Positions 44,101-53,467 are shown, counted from the stretch's first letter. The stretch is 64,000 bases of DNA from Dictyobacter vulcani (GCF_008974265.1 NZ_BKZW01000001.1:2356001-2420000), one strand, 5' to 3'. A program made the numbers and translations. The notes: a model not told the origin generated them from the letters alone.

Positions 44101-44627
44101 AAATAAAAGTTGTTGGGACCCAGCGTGTCGCGGAACCAGCGTGCTGTATTACGGGCTTCGTCGATTTTTCCTTCCATCAACAACTGTGGAATCTCTCCAC
44201 CCAGGCAAGAAGAGGTAGCAATGATGCCTTCACCGTATTGCTCCAGCAACTTTTTGTCGATGCGAGCCCGGTTGGCGTGCATCCCATCTGTGTTGGCATG
44301 GGTCATCAATTTCATCAGATTGCGATAGCCGGTATTGCTTTCCGCCAGCAGGAGCAGGTGATAGTAGCGTTTATCCCCTTGTTTGAACTTTGGTTTGTCT
44401 TTATGGTCGGGAACAAGATAGCTTTCGACACCCAGGATAGGATGAACACCGCCCTTGCGACATTCCTTGTAGAATTCCAGGGCTCCGTACATCGCCCCGT
44501 GATCAGTAATCGCCAGGTGGTCCATGCCCAGATCTTTAGACTGCTTTACAAGCTTCTTGATGCGGCTAAAACCGTCCAGAAGTGAATATTCTGTGTGAAC
44601 ATGTAGATGCGCGAAATCCGCCCCCAT
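41130..44627 (-). CDS. dnaE: DNA polymerase III subunit alpha
   Basis: 1165 residues, the normal length of DnaE1, the replicative polymerase. The N-terminal PHP domain has HLHVHTEYS (His7, His9, His11). The palm carries PDIDMDF (about residue 400) with two catalytic Asp, plus a finger domain (FQLEGAKM..YRPGPMDSIPDFV), a tandem HhH region and an OB fold near the end. Longer reading upstream exists, but GGAGG lies 8 bp before the ATG at 44627, which starts exactly at the PHP domain. Monocistronic. Confidence 0.97.
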   Translation of the reverse strand: MGADFAHLHVHTEYSLLDGFSRIKKLVKQSKDLGMDHLAITDHGAMYGALEFYKECRKGGVHPILGVESYLVPDHKDKPKFKQGDKRYYHLLLLAESNTGYRNLMKLMTHANTDGMHANRARIDKKLLEQYGEGIIATSSCLGGEIPQLLMEGKIDEARNTARWFRDTLGPNNFYLEIQDHDGYPDQAGVNQHLFNMAKELQMPLLATNDLHYVAHDDAHAHEVLLCVQTQSSLNNPKRFKFESDEFFLRSPDQMQLLFPELGDALLNTVRLAERCEVDPFAYKAQLPAVDVPSQYRTPDEYLYALCEQGIAYRYGEMTEPIKRQLDYELSIIIQKGFVPYFLVVADYVGWARDHGIRCLARGSAAGSVVAYSLGITNVDPLRYQLLFERFLNPERDDMPDIDMDFPDDRREEVINYLANKYGHECVAQMATFMTMAAKGAVRDVARVLEKQTLGDRIARMLPTGPKITLKGSLESVKELSDLQNQDPEAKELLDLALQLEGSVRGTGVHAAGVLVANEALHNFVPLQIREGRYSTQYEHSHLEELGLIKYDILGLSNLTIIDNALKFIKEARGEDINLEKLPLDPIEGNEEQNAKREKAFKLLAAGETTGVFQLEGAKMREYIKMLGPTCIEDVTAMVALYRPGPMDSIPDFVDAKHGRKKITYLDPRLEQWLAESYGIIVYQDQVLLIAVNLAGFSWGKVNKFRKALSKKIMHEVESYKNDFIQGCIKNGVAPEVADQLFTLILPFGGYGFNKAHAASYAVVSFYTAYLKANYTAEFMAATMTAEAADATKIANAVAECKRMGVEVSGPDVNASESGFAIENDGVRFGLLAIKGIGDGPINEIVRARKEGGPFKSMADFCTRVDPKAVGKGAIETLIKAGAMDSIEGESKRHQMLASVERAMQFGKSERNAKERGMLSLFGDLEEISSSLSFALNQNVDEVPRKQLLAWEKELIGIYISKHPLSYIIDLIKDKASHTTADITEELDKQKVVICGTIKEARRITTKKGDTMCIVQLEDMFGTIGVTVFPRTYEETADKWVEESVVIVRGEVQVRRDEPGILCNSVSAFQAVEEEMNRKQYMVWVKLQLTGNDELSISNDIMKVQNIKRYLSEKPGRDHYEILVANGEWEMRLTPQDDTIFYSEELRAKLEEELGAGTIEAKVLA

Positions 44628-45182
44628 TAAAGTATCCTCCGTCCAAAAAAACTCAAAAAAATAGTAGAGTCGATGGGCAAGCATTGATGAATTGGTGTTA
44701 TATATAGTCAGCCTTATAAGTATGCATAGTTTTGCGCGAGAAGGCAATATCTCTCTGGAACACCTGTTTTTGTCCTAGCCTTTTTGGCAGACCTTTCCGC
44801 CGCTTTGTCTGTCTTTTGTTAGTGTATAAAATCTGCGAAATCACGCCTACCATTTTGCTACATCTGTAAATAGAGGCTGTAAAAATCGTGTTCTCTAGGA
44901 AATGGGTAATGGTATTTATCTGAAGATGCTTACTTTTATTGTTTTCTCTGGTAAGATGAAGGTTGAATAGTAGATACAGCATGTTTCAATAAATATATCG
45001 AGATATGTGTCTTTAGCTATGTCAGTGTGTCCAATGCTGATAGTGGGAGGTTGTATGTGGTTGCGTGGGCTGCATGGCTTGCATGGATCTGTCTCTCTCC
45101 AGGTTTGTGACGGAGTGCACTGTCTGCCCGTTTTGAGTTGTCCGCTTCGCAGAGTTTTCATGGATCCTGAGGATAGATAGGC
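44628..45182. other. Divergent intergenic region, no gene seen
   Basis: 555 bp between dnaE (minus) and the FAD/FHA gene (plus). No gene, RNA or repeat of the window families was recognised. It must contain both promoters. Confidence 0.5.
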
Positions 45183-47606
45183 ATGACTGATCAGATTTCA
45201 TTTTTGATTATTGGAAATGGTATTGCCGGCCTGACTGCGGCTGAGACGCTGCGCAATGAGTCCCCACAGGCGACTATTGGTGTGATTGCGGCTGATGCAC
45301 TGGCGGCCTATTTCCGTCCTGCTTTGAAGGATTATCTGGCTGGACGCGTGGCTGAAGAAAAATTGTGGGCTCGTCCGGATCAGTATTTTCAATCTCAGCG
45401 CATTCATTTTCTGCCCAGGCAGGTAGTGCATATCCAGGCTGACCAGCGCCTGGTTTTTCTTGAAGGCGGTGGTCAGGTGAAATACGAAAAGCTTTTACTG
45501 GCCAGTGGGGCTCAGCCCGCTCGCTTGAAATGTCCAGGTGTTGATCTGGCAGGTGTGGCAACCTTGCGCACCGTAGAGGATTACCGGGAGGTGCTGGAGC
45601 GCCTGCCATCTGCGCGCCGTGTGGTTGTTTGTGGCAGTGGGACCCTGGCTCTGGAGACGGTTGAGACGTTACGGCACCGTGGATTGCAGATCTCGCACTT
45701 GATTCGTAAGCATACGCTCTGGTCTGAGGTATTGGATGCGACGGCCTCCGATCTGGTTATTCAGGAGGAACGGCGGGCCGGTGTGGATGTGCAGTTAGAG
45801 ACTGAGATTCAAGAAATTATCGGCTCGCGTGGCGCGGTCTCGGCGGTCAAGACGACGACGGGGGAGCGTATCCCCTGTGATCTGGTCCTGATTGCTATCG
45901 GTATCGAGCCAAATGTGGACTTTGTGCGCTCCAGTGGTATTACTTGTCGCCGTGGTGTCCTGGTGGACGCCAATATGCGTACCAACATCGCTAATATCTA
46001 TGCCGCCGGTGATACTGTAGAGACGGTGTCTGCCACGACCGGAAGGGGCCGGGTCATCGGTCAGTGGTACCCTGCGATTCAGCAGGCGCGTGCCGCGGCC
46101 TATAGTATGCTGGGTATTCTGGATACTACCCAGGCTTTTCAGGCCGAGACATTCTATAATGCCACGTTTCTCTATGGCCTGCCCTTTGCTTCGGCTGGTT
46201 TGACGAATGTCAAAGGCTATCGCGAACTGGTAGCTGATCCAAAACCGCGTTCATATCGTAAGGTATTGTTGTGTGATGGTATTCCGGTCGGCATACTGGC
46301 TCTGGGGGATCGTAAGCATACGCTGGCGTTTAAACGCGCCATTGATTATAAGGTGAATCTGGAGCCTGTCGCAGCACGCTTACTGCAAGAAGGCTTTGAT
46401 CTTGCCGCCTACCTGGATCAACAAGGGGTGCCACCATTACAACTTGGTGTTCAGACAGTAAGTGCAGCCGCAGCGCGTAAAAATATTGCCGTTCAAGATA
46501 AGGTGCATACCGTACAAGCGGGGGAAGGTCCTATGTTAGATGAGCTATCTGCTTCTAAACGTACTGAGGCGTTATTAGTGCATGTGGCCGATTCGCGTAT
46601 CCCATTGCATATCGCCGAAACTCCGTTGAGCCGCGATAAAATTCTGACAGTTGGCCGGCAGCCGGGGGTGCATCTGGTAATCAATGAAGGTTCTATTTCC
46701 CGCCATCATGCTGAGATTGCTTATCGCAATGGTCAGTATGTGCTTAAGGATCTGGAGAGTCTGAATGGCACCTTCTTAAACGGTCAACGCCTGGATGCCG
46801 GACGTGAGTATCCATTATCCATTAACAATAAGCTACGCTTTGGCAACGTGGTCACCTTCAATTTCTTCTTACGTCCGTTGGATTTTGATAATCTGACGAC
46901 GCCAGCGACGAAAAGCCAGACCCCGGCCGCGCCAAATCCTGCTGGCAGAGAGTTAGATGGAAATTTATTACCGGCTGGAGCTGCTCGACCGTTACCGCCA
47001 GCGGTGATTAATGCGTTAAAAGTCACTCCCGCTCTGATTATTCTGTCTGTCGGCGCAAAGGGCGAGCGCAAACCGTCACCCCAGGTCCATCTTTTGCAAG
47101 ATGGTAGAGCTGCGACCATTGGCCGTGACGCCAACAACAGTATTGTACTGACTGACATGGTTGCCTCGCGCCGCCATGCTGAAGTGTACTCTGCCCCGGA
47201 TGGTTTTTACATTCGGGATATGGGGAGCAGTAATGGTATTGTGGTAAACCAGACGCAGATTCAACGGCCGTGTCGCTTATCGCATGGCGATCATATTACG
47301 CTGGGCAATACCTTGATTTTCTTTGTTGATGTGCAATCGGGTCAGGAGAATACCTCCAGGTTACAGTCAATGCGTGTTGCCCCTGTGCGCTCGCGTAATG
47401 GACAACCGGGATCAAGCCCTGTTGCGATCCAGCCTCCATTAACTGGTGCAGAGACTCGTGCCAGGATACCTGCTGCGCCCTTTAACGGGCAAGCACAAAC
47501 AGAGAAGCGACCAGCACAGGTCGTGACCTGCCCAAAATGTGGCGTGGTCAACATGGCTGTCGCACGTTTCTGTGCCGGCTGTAGTTCACTACTCAGTGTA
47601 TCCTGA
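45183..47606 (+). CDS. FAD-dependent pyridine nucleotide oxidoreductase fused to two FHA domains and a zinc ribbon
   Basis: 807 residues. Residues 1-420 form a two-Rossmann NAD(P)H:rubredoxin/nitrite-reductase-like flavoprotein: IGNGIAGLTAAE (FAD), VVVCGSGTLALE (NADH) and YAAGDTVET (FAD). FHA domain 1 is at about 485-560 (VGRQPG, SISRHHAEI, LNGTFLNG), FHA domain 2 at about 643-720 (IGRDANNS, SRRHAEV, SSNGIVVN). The end (782-800) is a CPKC..CAGC zinc ribbon. FHA domains bind phosphothreonine peptides, so kinase control or docking is likely. First of three close genes with an Fe-S/cNMP protein and a heme-type membrane protein. Confidence 0.92.
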   Translation: MTDQISFLIIGNGIAGLTAAETLRNESPQATIGVIAADALAAYFRPALKDYLAGRVAEEKLWARPDQYFQSQRIHFLPRQVVHIQADQRLVFLEGGGQVKYEKLLLASGAQPARLKCPGVDLAGVATLRTVEDYREVLERLPSARRVVVCGSGTLALETVETLRHRGLQISHLIRKHTLWSEVLDATASDLVIQEERRAGVDVQLETEIQEIIGSRGAVSAVKTTTGERIPCDLVLIAIGIEPNVDFVRSSGITCRRGVLVDANMRTNIANIYAAGDTVETVSATTGRGRVIGQWYPAIQQARAAAYSMLGILDTTQAFQAETFYNATFLYGLPFASAGLTNVKGYRELVADPKPRSYRKVLLCDGIPVGILALGDRKHTLAFKRAIDYKVNLEPVAARLLQEGFDLAAYLDQQGVPPLQLGVQTVSAAAARKNIAVQDKVHTVQAGEGPMLDELSASKRTEALLVHVADSRIPLHIAETPLSRDKILTVGRQPGVHLVINEGSISRHHAEIAYRNGQYVLKDLESLNGTFLNGQRLDAGREYPLSINNKLRFGNVVTFNFFLRPLDFDNLTTPATKSQTPAAPNPAGRELDGNLLPAGAARPLPPAVINALKVTPALIILSVGAKGERKPSPQVHLLQDGRAATIGRDANNSIVLTDMVASRRHAEVYSAPDGFYIRDMGSSNGIVVNQTQIQRPCRLSHGDHITLGNTLIFFVDVQSGQENTSRLQSMRVAPVRSRNGQPGSSPVAIQPPLTGAETRARIPAAPFNGQAQTEKRPAQVVTCPKCGVVNMAVARFCAGCSSLLSVS

Positions 47607-47621
47607 CGTCCAGGCATGGCT

Positions 47622-47662
47622 CGGGGAGGGAAGCGGATTGCATTGGTTTTCCCTCCTTCCCT
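47622..47662 (+). terminator. Possible hairpin between the first two redox genes
   Basis: GGAGGGAA and TTCCCTCC form an 8-bp stem around a 16-base loop in the 109-bp gap. It may partly terminate or protect mRNA; weak evidence. Confidence 0.35.
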
Positions 47663-47715
47663 GTTGAGCGCTTAATGTAATCCTTTATTTATGGGAGGGG
47701 AATAGGAAAAGTACT

Positions 47716-49650
47716 ATGCAGGTACAAACAACCCAAAAGTTATTTAAGGTTGGTATGACTCATCGTACAGACATGCAACCATTAACATCGGAAGAGATCA
47801 ATTTTGAAATCGACATGTGCGTTGGCTGTGATCGCTGTATGCGTGCTTGCCCTATCCCTTTATCTGCCCAGGTATCTATTGCCGATCTGAATCGCGCCAC
47901 GGTCTCAAATGATGTCGTGCCGCATGTGGCCCGCTTTACTGATGAATGCGTGATGTGTGGTTCCTGTGTGCCTGTGTGCCCTGTCGATAATCACCGCGAT
48001 CTCTTGATGCTCTCGTTGAAACAGCGCCTGGGAATCTCCTGGGATGGTCAGGTGGATCTCTCTAAGGTAGCTGGCAATCTGCCTCAAGGCTGGACTCTGC
48101 AACGCATTCTGGGTTGTTTGCGCGAACAATCTTTGTTCCAGAATGCACAACTGGTGCCTGATAATTATCTGTTACATTTCATGGCTACCTCACAACTCCA
48201 GCTTCTCAAGGCAGGCACTGAAGTGATGCGCGAAGGTGAGTTTGGACGCGATATATTTTTTATTTTAGATGGCCAATGTGAGGTTTTTTCCCATGGCACC
48301 GATCAGGCTAATCTTCCGCAGGCTATTGTACGCCGTGGTGAGTATGTTGGTGAACAGGGTATGTTGACGGGGCAGCCGCGTAACCTAACTGTGCGTGCTC
48401 AGAGTCCAACGGTTGTCTTGAAGGTGCCTGAGCAGGTGATGCAGCGCTTGATTGAAGTCGTGCCAGCGGTTGAAGAATTCTTTGTACAACTGAGTAATGC
48501 TCGCGCGGTTGAACGCATTCTTTCCAGTCTGGAGCTGTTTGAGGGAGTCTCAAAGGAAGATCTACGACAAATGGCGGGACAGGCGGCGATCCGGCGTTAT
48601 GAGCGTGATGGCCAGTTGTTTAGTGAGGATCAAAAAGGACGACCTGTACGTGAGTCGTTCCATCTATTGCTGGATGGTTTTGTGAAGGTGGCGCGTAAGA
48701 CTGGGCGTAGCGAACCGCCTGAACGCATTATCGCGTACCGGCAGCGTGGCGATTATTTCGTGGGTGGTCTGGATATGCTTGGCGATCAGCGTGCGGTCAC
48801 AGTGGCGGCGATTACACGTGTCACAGTGGCGGAGATTTCGCGCGCGCAACTAAAAGATCTCTTGATGCGCTATCCAGTTTTCAGACAACGTCTACAGGAG
48901 CGTCTGACGCTCTATCAGGAAGCCAAAACGGCGGCCAATAGTGCGGTCTTTGAGCCGTTTGATCGCGCGGAATTACAGCAGATGGCGGCCAAACTGCAAT
49001 CCAATGTAGAAGGCCGGGCCGGGCTGCATGCGCTGGTTAGCGATGGCGTCGTTGAAGGAACCGATGTCCTGGTCATTGATCTGGATAAGTGTATCCATTG
49101 TAATGAGTGTGAAGAGGCGTGTGAGCGCCGCCATGGCCGTTCGCGGATGAATCGTGAAGGTATGGTGGTTGGCAATATAAGTATCGTGACCGCGTGCCGC
49201 CAATGTCAGGATCCGGTGTGTATGCTTTGTAGCCGTGCTGGTATCGCCCGCAAGCCGAGCGGCGAGGTGTATATCACTGAAAGCTGTATTGGCTGTGGTA
49301 TCTGTGCTGAACGCTGTCCCTATGACAACATCTCCATTGTTTCTTTGACGGATGATGATGCAGCGGCACAGCCACAAAGCTGGCAGCGCTTCAGTCGCTT
49401 TTTCGGGAAAGGTCCTGCGAAAGAGCGCGGCAGACAGTTGCTACCGATGGCCCAGGCCCCGGATGGGGGTCCTTTACAGCCGGATCCTATTGAGGATATT
49501 CGTAAGAAGATCGCTATCAAGTGTGACCTCTGTGCGGGTTATAACAATCAAGCTTGCGTACAGGCTTGTCCGACAGGTGCGGCGATCCGTGTTAATCCCG
49601 TAAGTTTCTTCGGTACAACGGAAGATATCTTGAATATACGCGGCAGATAA
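47716..49650 (+). CDS. Multi-cluster iron-sulfur protein with two cyclic-nucleotide-binding domains
   Basis: 644 residues. An HdrC-like N-terminus has two 4Fe-4S motifs (Cys35, 38, 41, 45 and Cys78, 81, 84, 88). Two cNMP-binding domains follow: about 155-255 (REGEFGRDIFFILDGQCEV, GEYVGEQGMLTGQPRNLTV) and about 275-400 (LLLDGFVKVARK, GGLDMLGDQRAVTV). The C-terminus (455-640) is a DMSO-reductase-subunit-like ferredoxin with CIHCNECEEACERRHG, CRQCQDPVC, CIGCGICAERCP and CDLC. It likely carries electrons between the flavoprotein and the membrane protein, under allosteric control. No molybdopterin catalytic subunit is nearby. Confidence 0.9.
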   Translation: MQVQTTQKLFKVGMTHRTDMQPLTSEEINFEIDMCVGCDRCMRACPIPLSAQVSIADLNRATVSNDVVPHVARFTDECVMCGSCVPVCPVDNHRDLLMLSLKQRLGISWDGQVDLSKVAGNLPQGWTLQRILGCLREQSLFQNAQLVPDNYLLHFMATSQLQLLKAGTEVMREGEFGRDIFFILDGQCEVFSHGTDQANLPQAIVRRGEYVGEQGMLTGQPRNLTVRAQSPTVVLKVPEQVMQRLIEVVPAVEEFFVQLSNARAVERILSSLELFEGVSKEDLRQMAGQAAIRRYERDGQLFSEDQKGRPVRESFHLLLDGFVKVARKTGRSEPPERIIAYRQRGDYFVGGLDMLGDQRAVTVAAITRVTVAEISRAQLKDLLMRYPVFRQRLQERLTLYQEAKTAANSAVFEPFDRAELQQMAAKLQSNVEGRAGLHALVSDGVVEGTDVLVIDLDKCIHCNECEEACERRHGRSRMNREGMVVGNISIVTACRQCQDPVCMLCSRAGIARKPSGEVYITESCIGCGICAERCPYDNISIVSLTDDDAAAQPQSWQRFSRFFGKGPAKERGRQLLPMAQAPDGGPLQPDPIEDIRKKIAIKCDLCAGYNNQACVQACPTGAAIRVNPVSFFGTTEDILNIRGR

Positions 49651-49707
49651 TACACTTGTCTCCTCTTTTGAGATACACGTGTTTGTAGCAGTAAAGGAAA
49701 ATGATTT

Positions 49708-50601
49708 ATGTCGGTGACTACGAAACAGCCACAAGTTTCTCAGCCCCGCGGCTGGCGACGTCTGTGGAAGTCTCCAACTTCGCGGGCGCGCTGGTTCTGG
49801 CTGATCCTCAGTGGATTATTATATGCGGGCTTGCTGGCCTGGTATTATTACGCTCTGCGTACCCAGATGTATCCAGGACCTATTAACGATCCACTGCGTC
49901 TGTTTGGTATTGTGGCCTATGTGCTGGTCCTGGTGACCGCCACGTATTCGCTGCGCCGACGTTTTGTGCGTGTTTTGCCTGGTAAGGTGCAAAGCTGGCT
50001 GTGGATGCATACCTGGCTGGGTGTGATTACTATTTTGATCGCGCTGCTGCATGATAATTATGTGCGTGTCACCCACGATTTTTGTGACAATTTTAGTTGT
50101 TTGACTGAGACCTATTGGGCCAGTAGCGCGCTATTTGCTTTGATTTTTCTGGTGGTCAGTGGTATTTTTGGCCGTCTCCTGGATCGATGGCAGACCAGGG
50201 TGATCGCGCGCGAGGCAAGTTCTAATGGGGTTGGCATTGAGCGTTCGCTTGAGGAGCGTCTACGCACACTGGCATACACGGTTGAACGCTATAGCGCGGG
50301 TAAGTCTGATGAATTTAAACTGGCTTGTGCCGAGGCCCTGGAGTCCCGTGGACGCACGATTGCTTCTTCTGAAGCATTGGCCACCCATGAGCGTGCTGAT
50401 TGGCAGAAAGTGCAGCCAACTTTGCAGGAACATGGACGACTGACACACTCTTTACAGCGTCAGCGGCGAGCCCGTGGTATTATTCAGACGTGGCGTTCCC
50501 TGCATATGATCCTGGCAACACTGGCACTGATCATAATCTCCTACCATGGTATCATGGAACTGCTGACAAACGTACTGCATATAATAGCGTCTCCCGAGTA
50601 G
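49708..50601 (+). CDS. Predicted di-heme b membrane protein
   Basis: 297 residues with five predicted membrane helices (about 28-50, 62-82, 94-116, 137-158, 264-290). Helix 3 has His101 and His115, helix 5 His266 and His280: two pairs with 13-residue spacing, the arrangement that binds two b hemes across a bilayer in ferric-reductase/b561-type proteins. A soluble loop of about 100 residues separates helices 4 and 5. It starts 57 bp after the Fe-S gene and completes the operon. It would be the membrane exit or entry of electrons (quinone or external acceptor). Confidence 0.8.
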   Translation: MSVTTKQPQVSQPRGWRRLWKSPTSRARWFWLILSGLLYAGLLAWYYYALRTQMYPGPINDPLRLFGIVAYVLVLVTATYSLRRRFVRVLPGKVQSWLWMHTWLGVITILIALLHDNYVRVTHDFCDNFSCLTETYWASSALFALIFLVVSGIFGRLLDRWQTRVIAREASSNGVGIERSLEERLRTLAYTVERYSAGKSDEFKLACAEALESRGRTIASSEALATHERADWQKVQPTLQEHGRLTHSLQRQRRARGIIQTWRSLHMILATLALIIISYHGIMELLTNVLHIIASPE

Positions 50602-50862
50602 GCTCTATGTCGAGATGTCGGCGAACCGTCGTACCGGCAGCGCTGGTCGCTGCAACTACTCGACGTTCTTAATTGTATTGAATAAAAAAAAGTAGTAACT
50701 GTATAGAAAAATCTGGTAGCATATTGTCTCTCGGTATAAAACGAGTATAATTTGAGTGTAGCTGTGTTGGTTGTAGTAGTTGTATGTATGTATGGCTTTC
50801 AGATGAAACATCATCTGAAACATATTGAAAAAAAATGATGTCTATTTAAGAGGAAAATGATA
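50602..50862. other. Intergenic, with CGTACCGGCAGC repeat fragment
   Basis: GTCGTACCGGCAGCGCTGGT at about 50627-50646 belongs to the dispersed repeat group found at 23766 and 38940. The rest is AT-rich with no gene. Confidence 0.55.
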
Positions 50863-52242
50863 ATGCTTTGTCCAAGTTGTCAGGCACCAATCGAGGCTGA
50901 TGCTGTATTTTGTGGCCATTGTGGCACCCCACTTCCTCCCGTCCATTTACGGGAAGCCGAGGCCGATGAGGCTGCTCAAATACAACAACTGGATCAATGG
51001 CCAGATGATTCTACCAGTGATATCGCTGAGGAGACCACCCAAAAGTTTATACCTCCCCGGTCGTATCCATTGACACCTGCACCTGTGAATAAATCAAAAG
51101 TATCAACATCATCGCCCGGCTCCTCTATCTTATCCCTTTCAGCCGCCCGGCCAGGTCATAAGTCAGGGGCCCCTTCAACAGGACGAAATCTGGCTTTTAT
51201 TGCGGTTATTCTGGCTATTCTTGGCATTGGAATTGCAGCCGGCTTTTTTGCTTTATGGCAAAATAAACATATCCCTTCTGGTGATCACACTGCCAGTGCA
51301 CCATTCAGATTGGAGGGTGTGGTTACATTTCACGACACTTCTAGCACGCAATCAGGTACTAATACTGTCTCACTTACAGCGAATGGACTCAAAAATCTGA
51401 CTGCTCCTGCTCATTATGCAGCCTGGTTAGTGGATGAGAATGAGGCCCATATACAGCCTTTAGGCACTCTGGCTTACACTGGTGGGAGTTATAAATTGGA
51501 TTTTAATCGTCAGGGTGGCAATATCCTGGCGGTGGGAAGTATTGTGCAGGTGACGCAAGAAACAACCCAGGCTACGTTACCAACTGGCCGCGTGGTGTTG
51601 AACGCCCATCTTCCTCTCATGGCTCTGATGCATGTCAAACACTTGCTGGTAAGCTTTCCAAGCACTCCGAACCATATGGCTTTATTGCCTGGTTTACTCG
51701 ATCAGACTCGTCAACTTTCTGCTCAATCTCAGTTACTGAGCAAAGCCAAAAGTAAAAAGGAAGTTCGCTGTGTCACCCAGAATATCTTTACTTTATTGGA
51801 TGGCCAGCATCTGGCCAGACCGATGGTAAAACCTCAAGATTGCGCGGCCGCCCATGTTTCCCAGCTTTCGAGTGAATTCGGTATCTTAGGCACTGACAAC
51901 AATGGCTACATTAGTACGGTTGGTGCCCATGCATCGTTGGCGGCTACCCAGACTGATAGTACCGATACCATCAGAAAATATGCACAGCAGGTTATATTTT
52001 CCAGTGAGAATTTGAAAACCTGGCTCTCAACTCTGCGCCACGATGCCCAGGATGTGCTGGCACACCCTGAAGATAGCGGGAAAATTAAAGAGATTCTCTC
52101 CCTTTCTGATTATGCTCTCAATGGTGTCGATAGTAACAATAGTGGCAATGTGGATCCTGTTCGAGGTGAGGCAGGAGCTTTACAGGCATATCTCTATGGA
52201 CAATCGATGGCAACTTTAAAGCTATCTACAACAAATCAATAA
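50863..52242 (+). CDS. Zinc-ribbon membrane protein with RskA-like extracellular domain
   Basis: 459 residues. The N-terminal zinc ribbon CPSCQAP..CGHCGTP is cytoplasmic. A disordered Ser/Pro/Thr linker and one membrane helix (about 110-132, LAFIAVILAILGIGIAAGFFAL) follow. The outer part begins with a domain (AAWLVDENEAHIQPLGTLAY..) resembling the anti-sigma-K RskA fold, then a helical, Gln/Ser-rich domain of unknown type. Function is unknown; signalling or envelope sensing is an inference. AGAGGA fits the second of two nearby ATGs. Confidence 0.75.
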   Translation: MLCPSCQAPIEADAVFCGHCGTPLPPVHLREAEADEAAQIQQLDQWPDDSTSDIAEETTQKFIPPRSYPLTPAPVNKSKVSTSSPGSSILSLSAARPGHKSGAPSTGRNLAFIAVILAILGIGIAAGFFALWQNKHIPSGDHTASAPFRLEGVVTFHDTSSTQSGTNTVSLTANGLKNLTAPAHYAAWLVDENEAHIQPLGTLAYTGGSYKLDFNRQGGNILAVGSIVQVTQETTQATLPTGRVVLNAHLPLMALMHVKHLLVSFPSTPNHMALLPGLLDQTRQLSAQSQLLSKAKSKKEVRCVTQNIFTLLDGQHLARPMVKPQDCAAAHVSQLSSEFGILGTDNNGYISTVGAHASLAATQTDSTDTIRKYAQQVIFSSENLKTWLSTLRHDAQDVLAHPEDSGKIKEILSLSDYALNGVDSNNSGNVDPVRGEAGALQAYLYGQSMATLKLSTTNQ

Positions 52243-52508
52243 GTAACTATCCGTATCGTGCTTTGAAGATGCCTCTGGCGATCGCATAAATAAGCAATAT
52301 TTCTCACGATTATTTCTGGCTTTTTCCCTCGTTTACGCTACTGATGATAGTACAAATGGAGCTTATCAGAGCTTGAGCAGCAATGCGGAGGCACTACTAG
52401 GGGGAAATGTCAGGCATGGGGACACCCGGCATTTTAGTAATACCTCCTATCAATAGTGTACGCTATTATAGGTGGTTTTGGTGCCATTGATTTTAATAGC
52501 ATGCCATT
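52243..52508. other. Intergenic stretch, nothing recognised
   Basis: No gene or RNA was recognised between the zinc-ribbon gene and the palindromic repeat at 52509. Confidence 0.5.
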
Positions 52509-52555
52509 CAATCGTGTGAGCGCAGCTAGCCGCGGGTGAGCGGCGTTCACGATTG
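52509..52555. repeat. Palindromic CAATCGTG repeat
   Basis: CAATCGTG at 52509-52516 and CACGATTG at 52548-52555 enclose GAGCGCAGCTAGCCGCGGGT. Same family as 403-447 and 18508-18551. Confidence 0.75.
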
Positions 52556-52607
52556 CTTTTTCATAGCCGTCCGTCGCTATTCGTAACCCTAGGCTGGGAG
52601 GAGTATT

Positions 52608-53453
52608 GTGGAGCATGATGACATTTCGGTTCGAAATACGCTAAATGAGTTGACGGGAGCTGAGTGGCTCTATTTTACCAAAAGTATTCTCACTACTGCT
52701 TATCCATCCGAATATGGGCATAAGTTGAGGAAAGCACATGGGGCCAATAAGCCTCCCCAGCTTATGTGTCAACTGATCGAGTTTTTTACCAAGGCGGATG
52801 GCAAGGTACTGGATCCTTTTGCTGGTGTGGGTGGGACGTTGATTGGCGCTTCTATCTGTAAAAAGCCACGGCAGGCCCTGGGGATTGAGATTAATCAGAA
52901 GTGGCTGGCCATTTATCAGCAGATTCTGGCGGAGAGTAATGGCTCGCTTTTGCCCCAGCCGTGTATTCATGGTGATTGTTTGCAGGTGCTGAAAACCCTG
53001 GAACCGGCTTCGTTTGACTTTATTGCCACCGATCCTCCGTACAACATCCATCTGGAAAAAACGATGGCTACCGAGCGTTATGCATCCACCTATACGAATC
53101 GGCGTACTGATTATGATATGCGCTCGGCTGATCCTGCTGATCTGGCCAATCTCGCCGACTATGATGCTTACCTCGATGCAATGGAAGAGGTTTTTGCACT
53201 CTGCTCACATGTGCTCAAACCACAGAAGTACATGGTGGTGATTGTGCGCAATGCGTATCAACATGGTGAGTATATGTTTACACATGTTGATCTTGCTCGT
53301 AGAGCCAGGCTGCACGGATTTATCCCCAAGGGAGAAATTATCTGGTATCAGGCGGGTACACGCCTCCGACCGTATGGTTATCCCTTCGCTTATATCCCTA
53401 ACATCGCCCATCAATATATAATTGTTTTACAAAAGCCGAAACAATTTAGCTGA
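52608..53453 (+). CDS. DNA methyltransferase (N4-cytosine/N6-adenine type)
   Basis: 281 residues. Motif I (DPFAGVGGT, Asp69) binds SAM and motif IV (TDPPYN, 141-146) is the catalytic DPPY motif; they come in the order X-I-IV. No separate target-recognition domain is obvious, but a variable region lies after motif IV. No restriction enzyme is nearby, so it is probably an orphan methyltransferase. An RNA target cannot be fully excluded. Start is GTG after GGGAGGAG. Confidence 0.85.
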   Translation: MEHDDISVRNTLNELTGAEWLYFTKSILTTAYPSEYGHKLRKAHGANKPPQLMCQLIEFFTKADGKVLDPFAGVGGTLIGASICKKPRQALGIEINQKWLAIYQQILAESNGSLLPQPCIHGDCLQVLKTLEPASFDFIATDPPYNIHLEKTMATERYASTYTNRRTDYDMRSADPADLANLADYDAYLDAMEEVFALCSHVLKPQKYMVVIVRNAYQHGEYMFTHVDLARRARLHGFIPKGEIIWYQAGTRLRPYGYPFAYIPNIAHQYIIVLQKPKQFS

Positions 53454-53467
53454 TTATCAGCTAAATT
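53443..53467 (+). terminator. Hairpin at the end of the methyltransferase gene
   Basis: AATTTAGCTGA / TCAGCTAAATT, an 11-bp stem with a 3-base loop that includes the stop codon. Confidence 0.65.
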
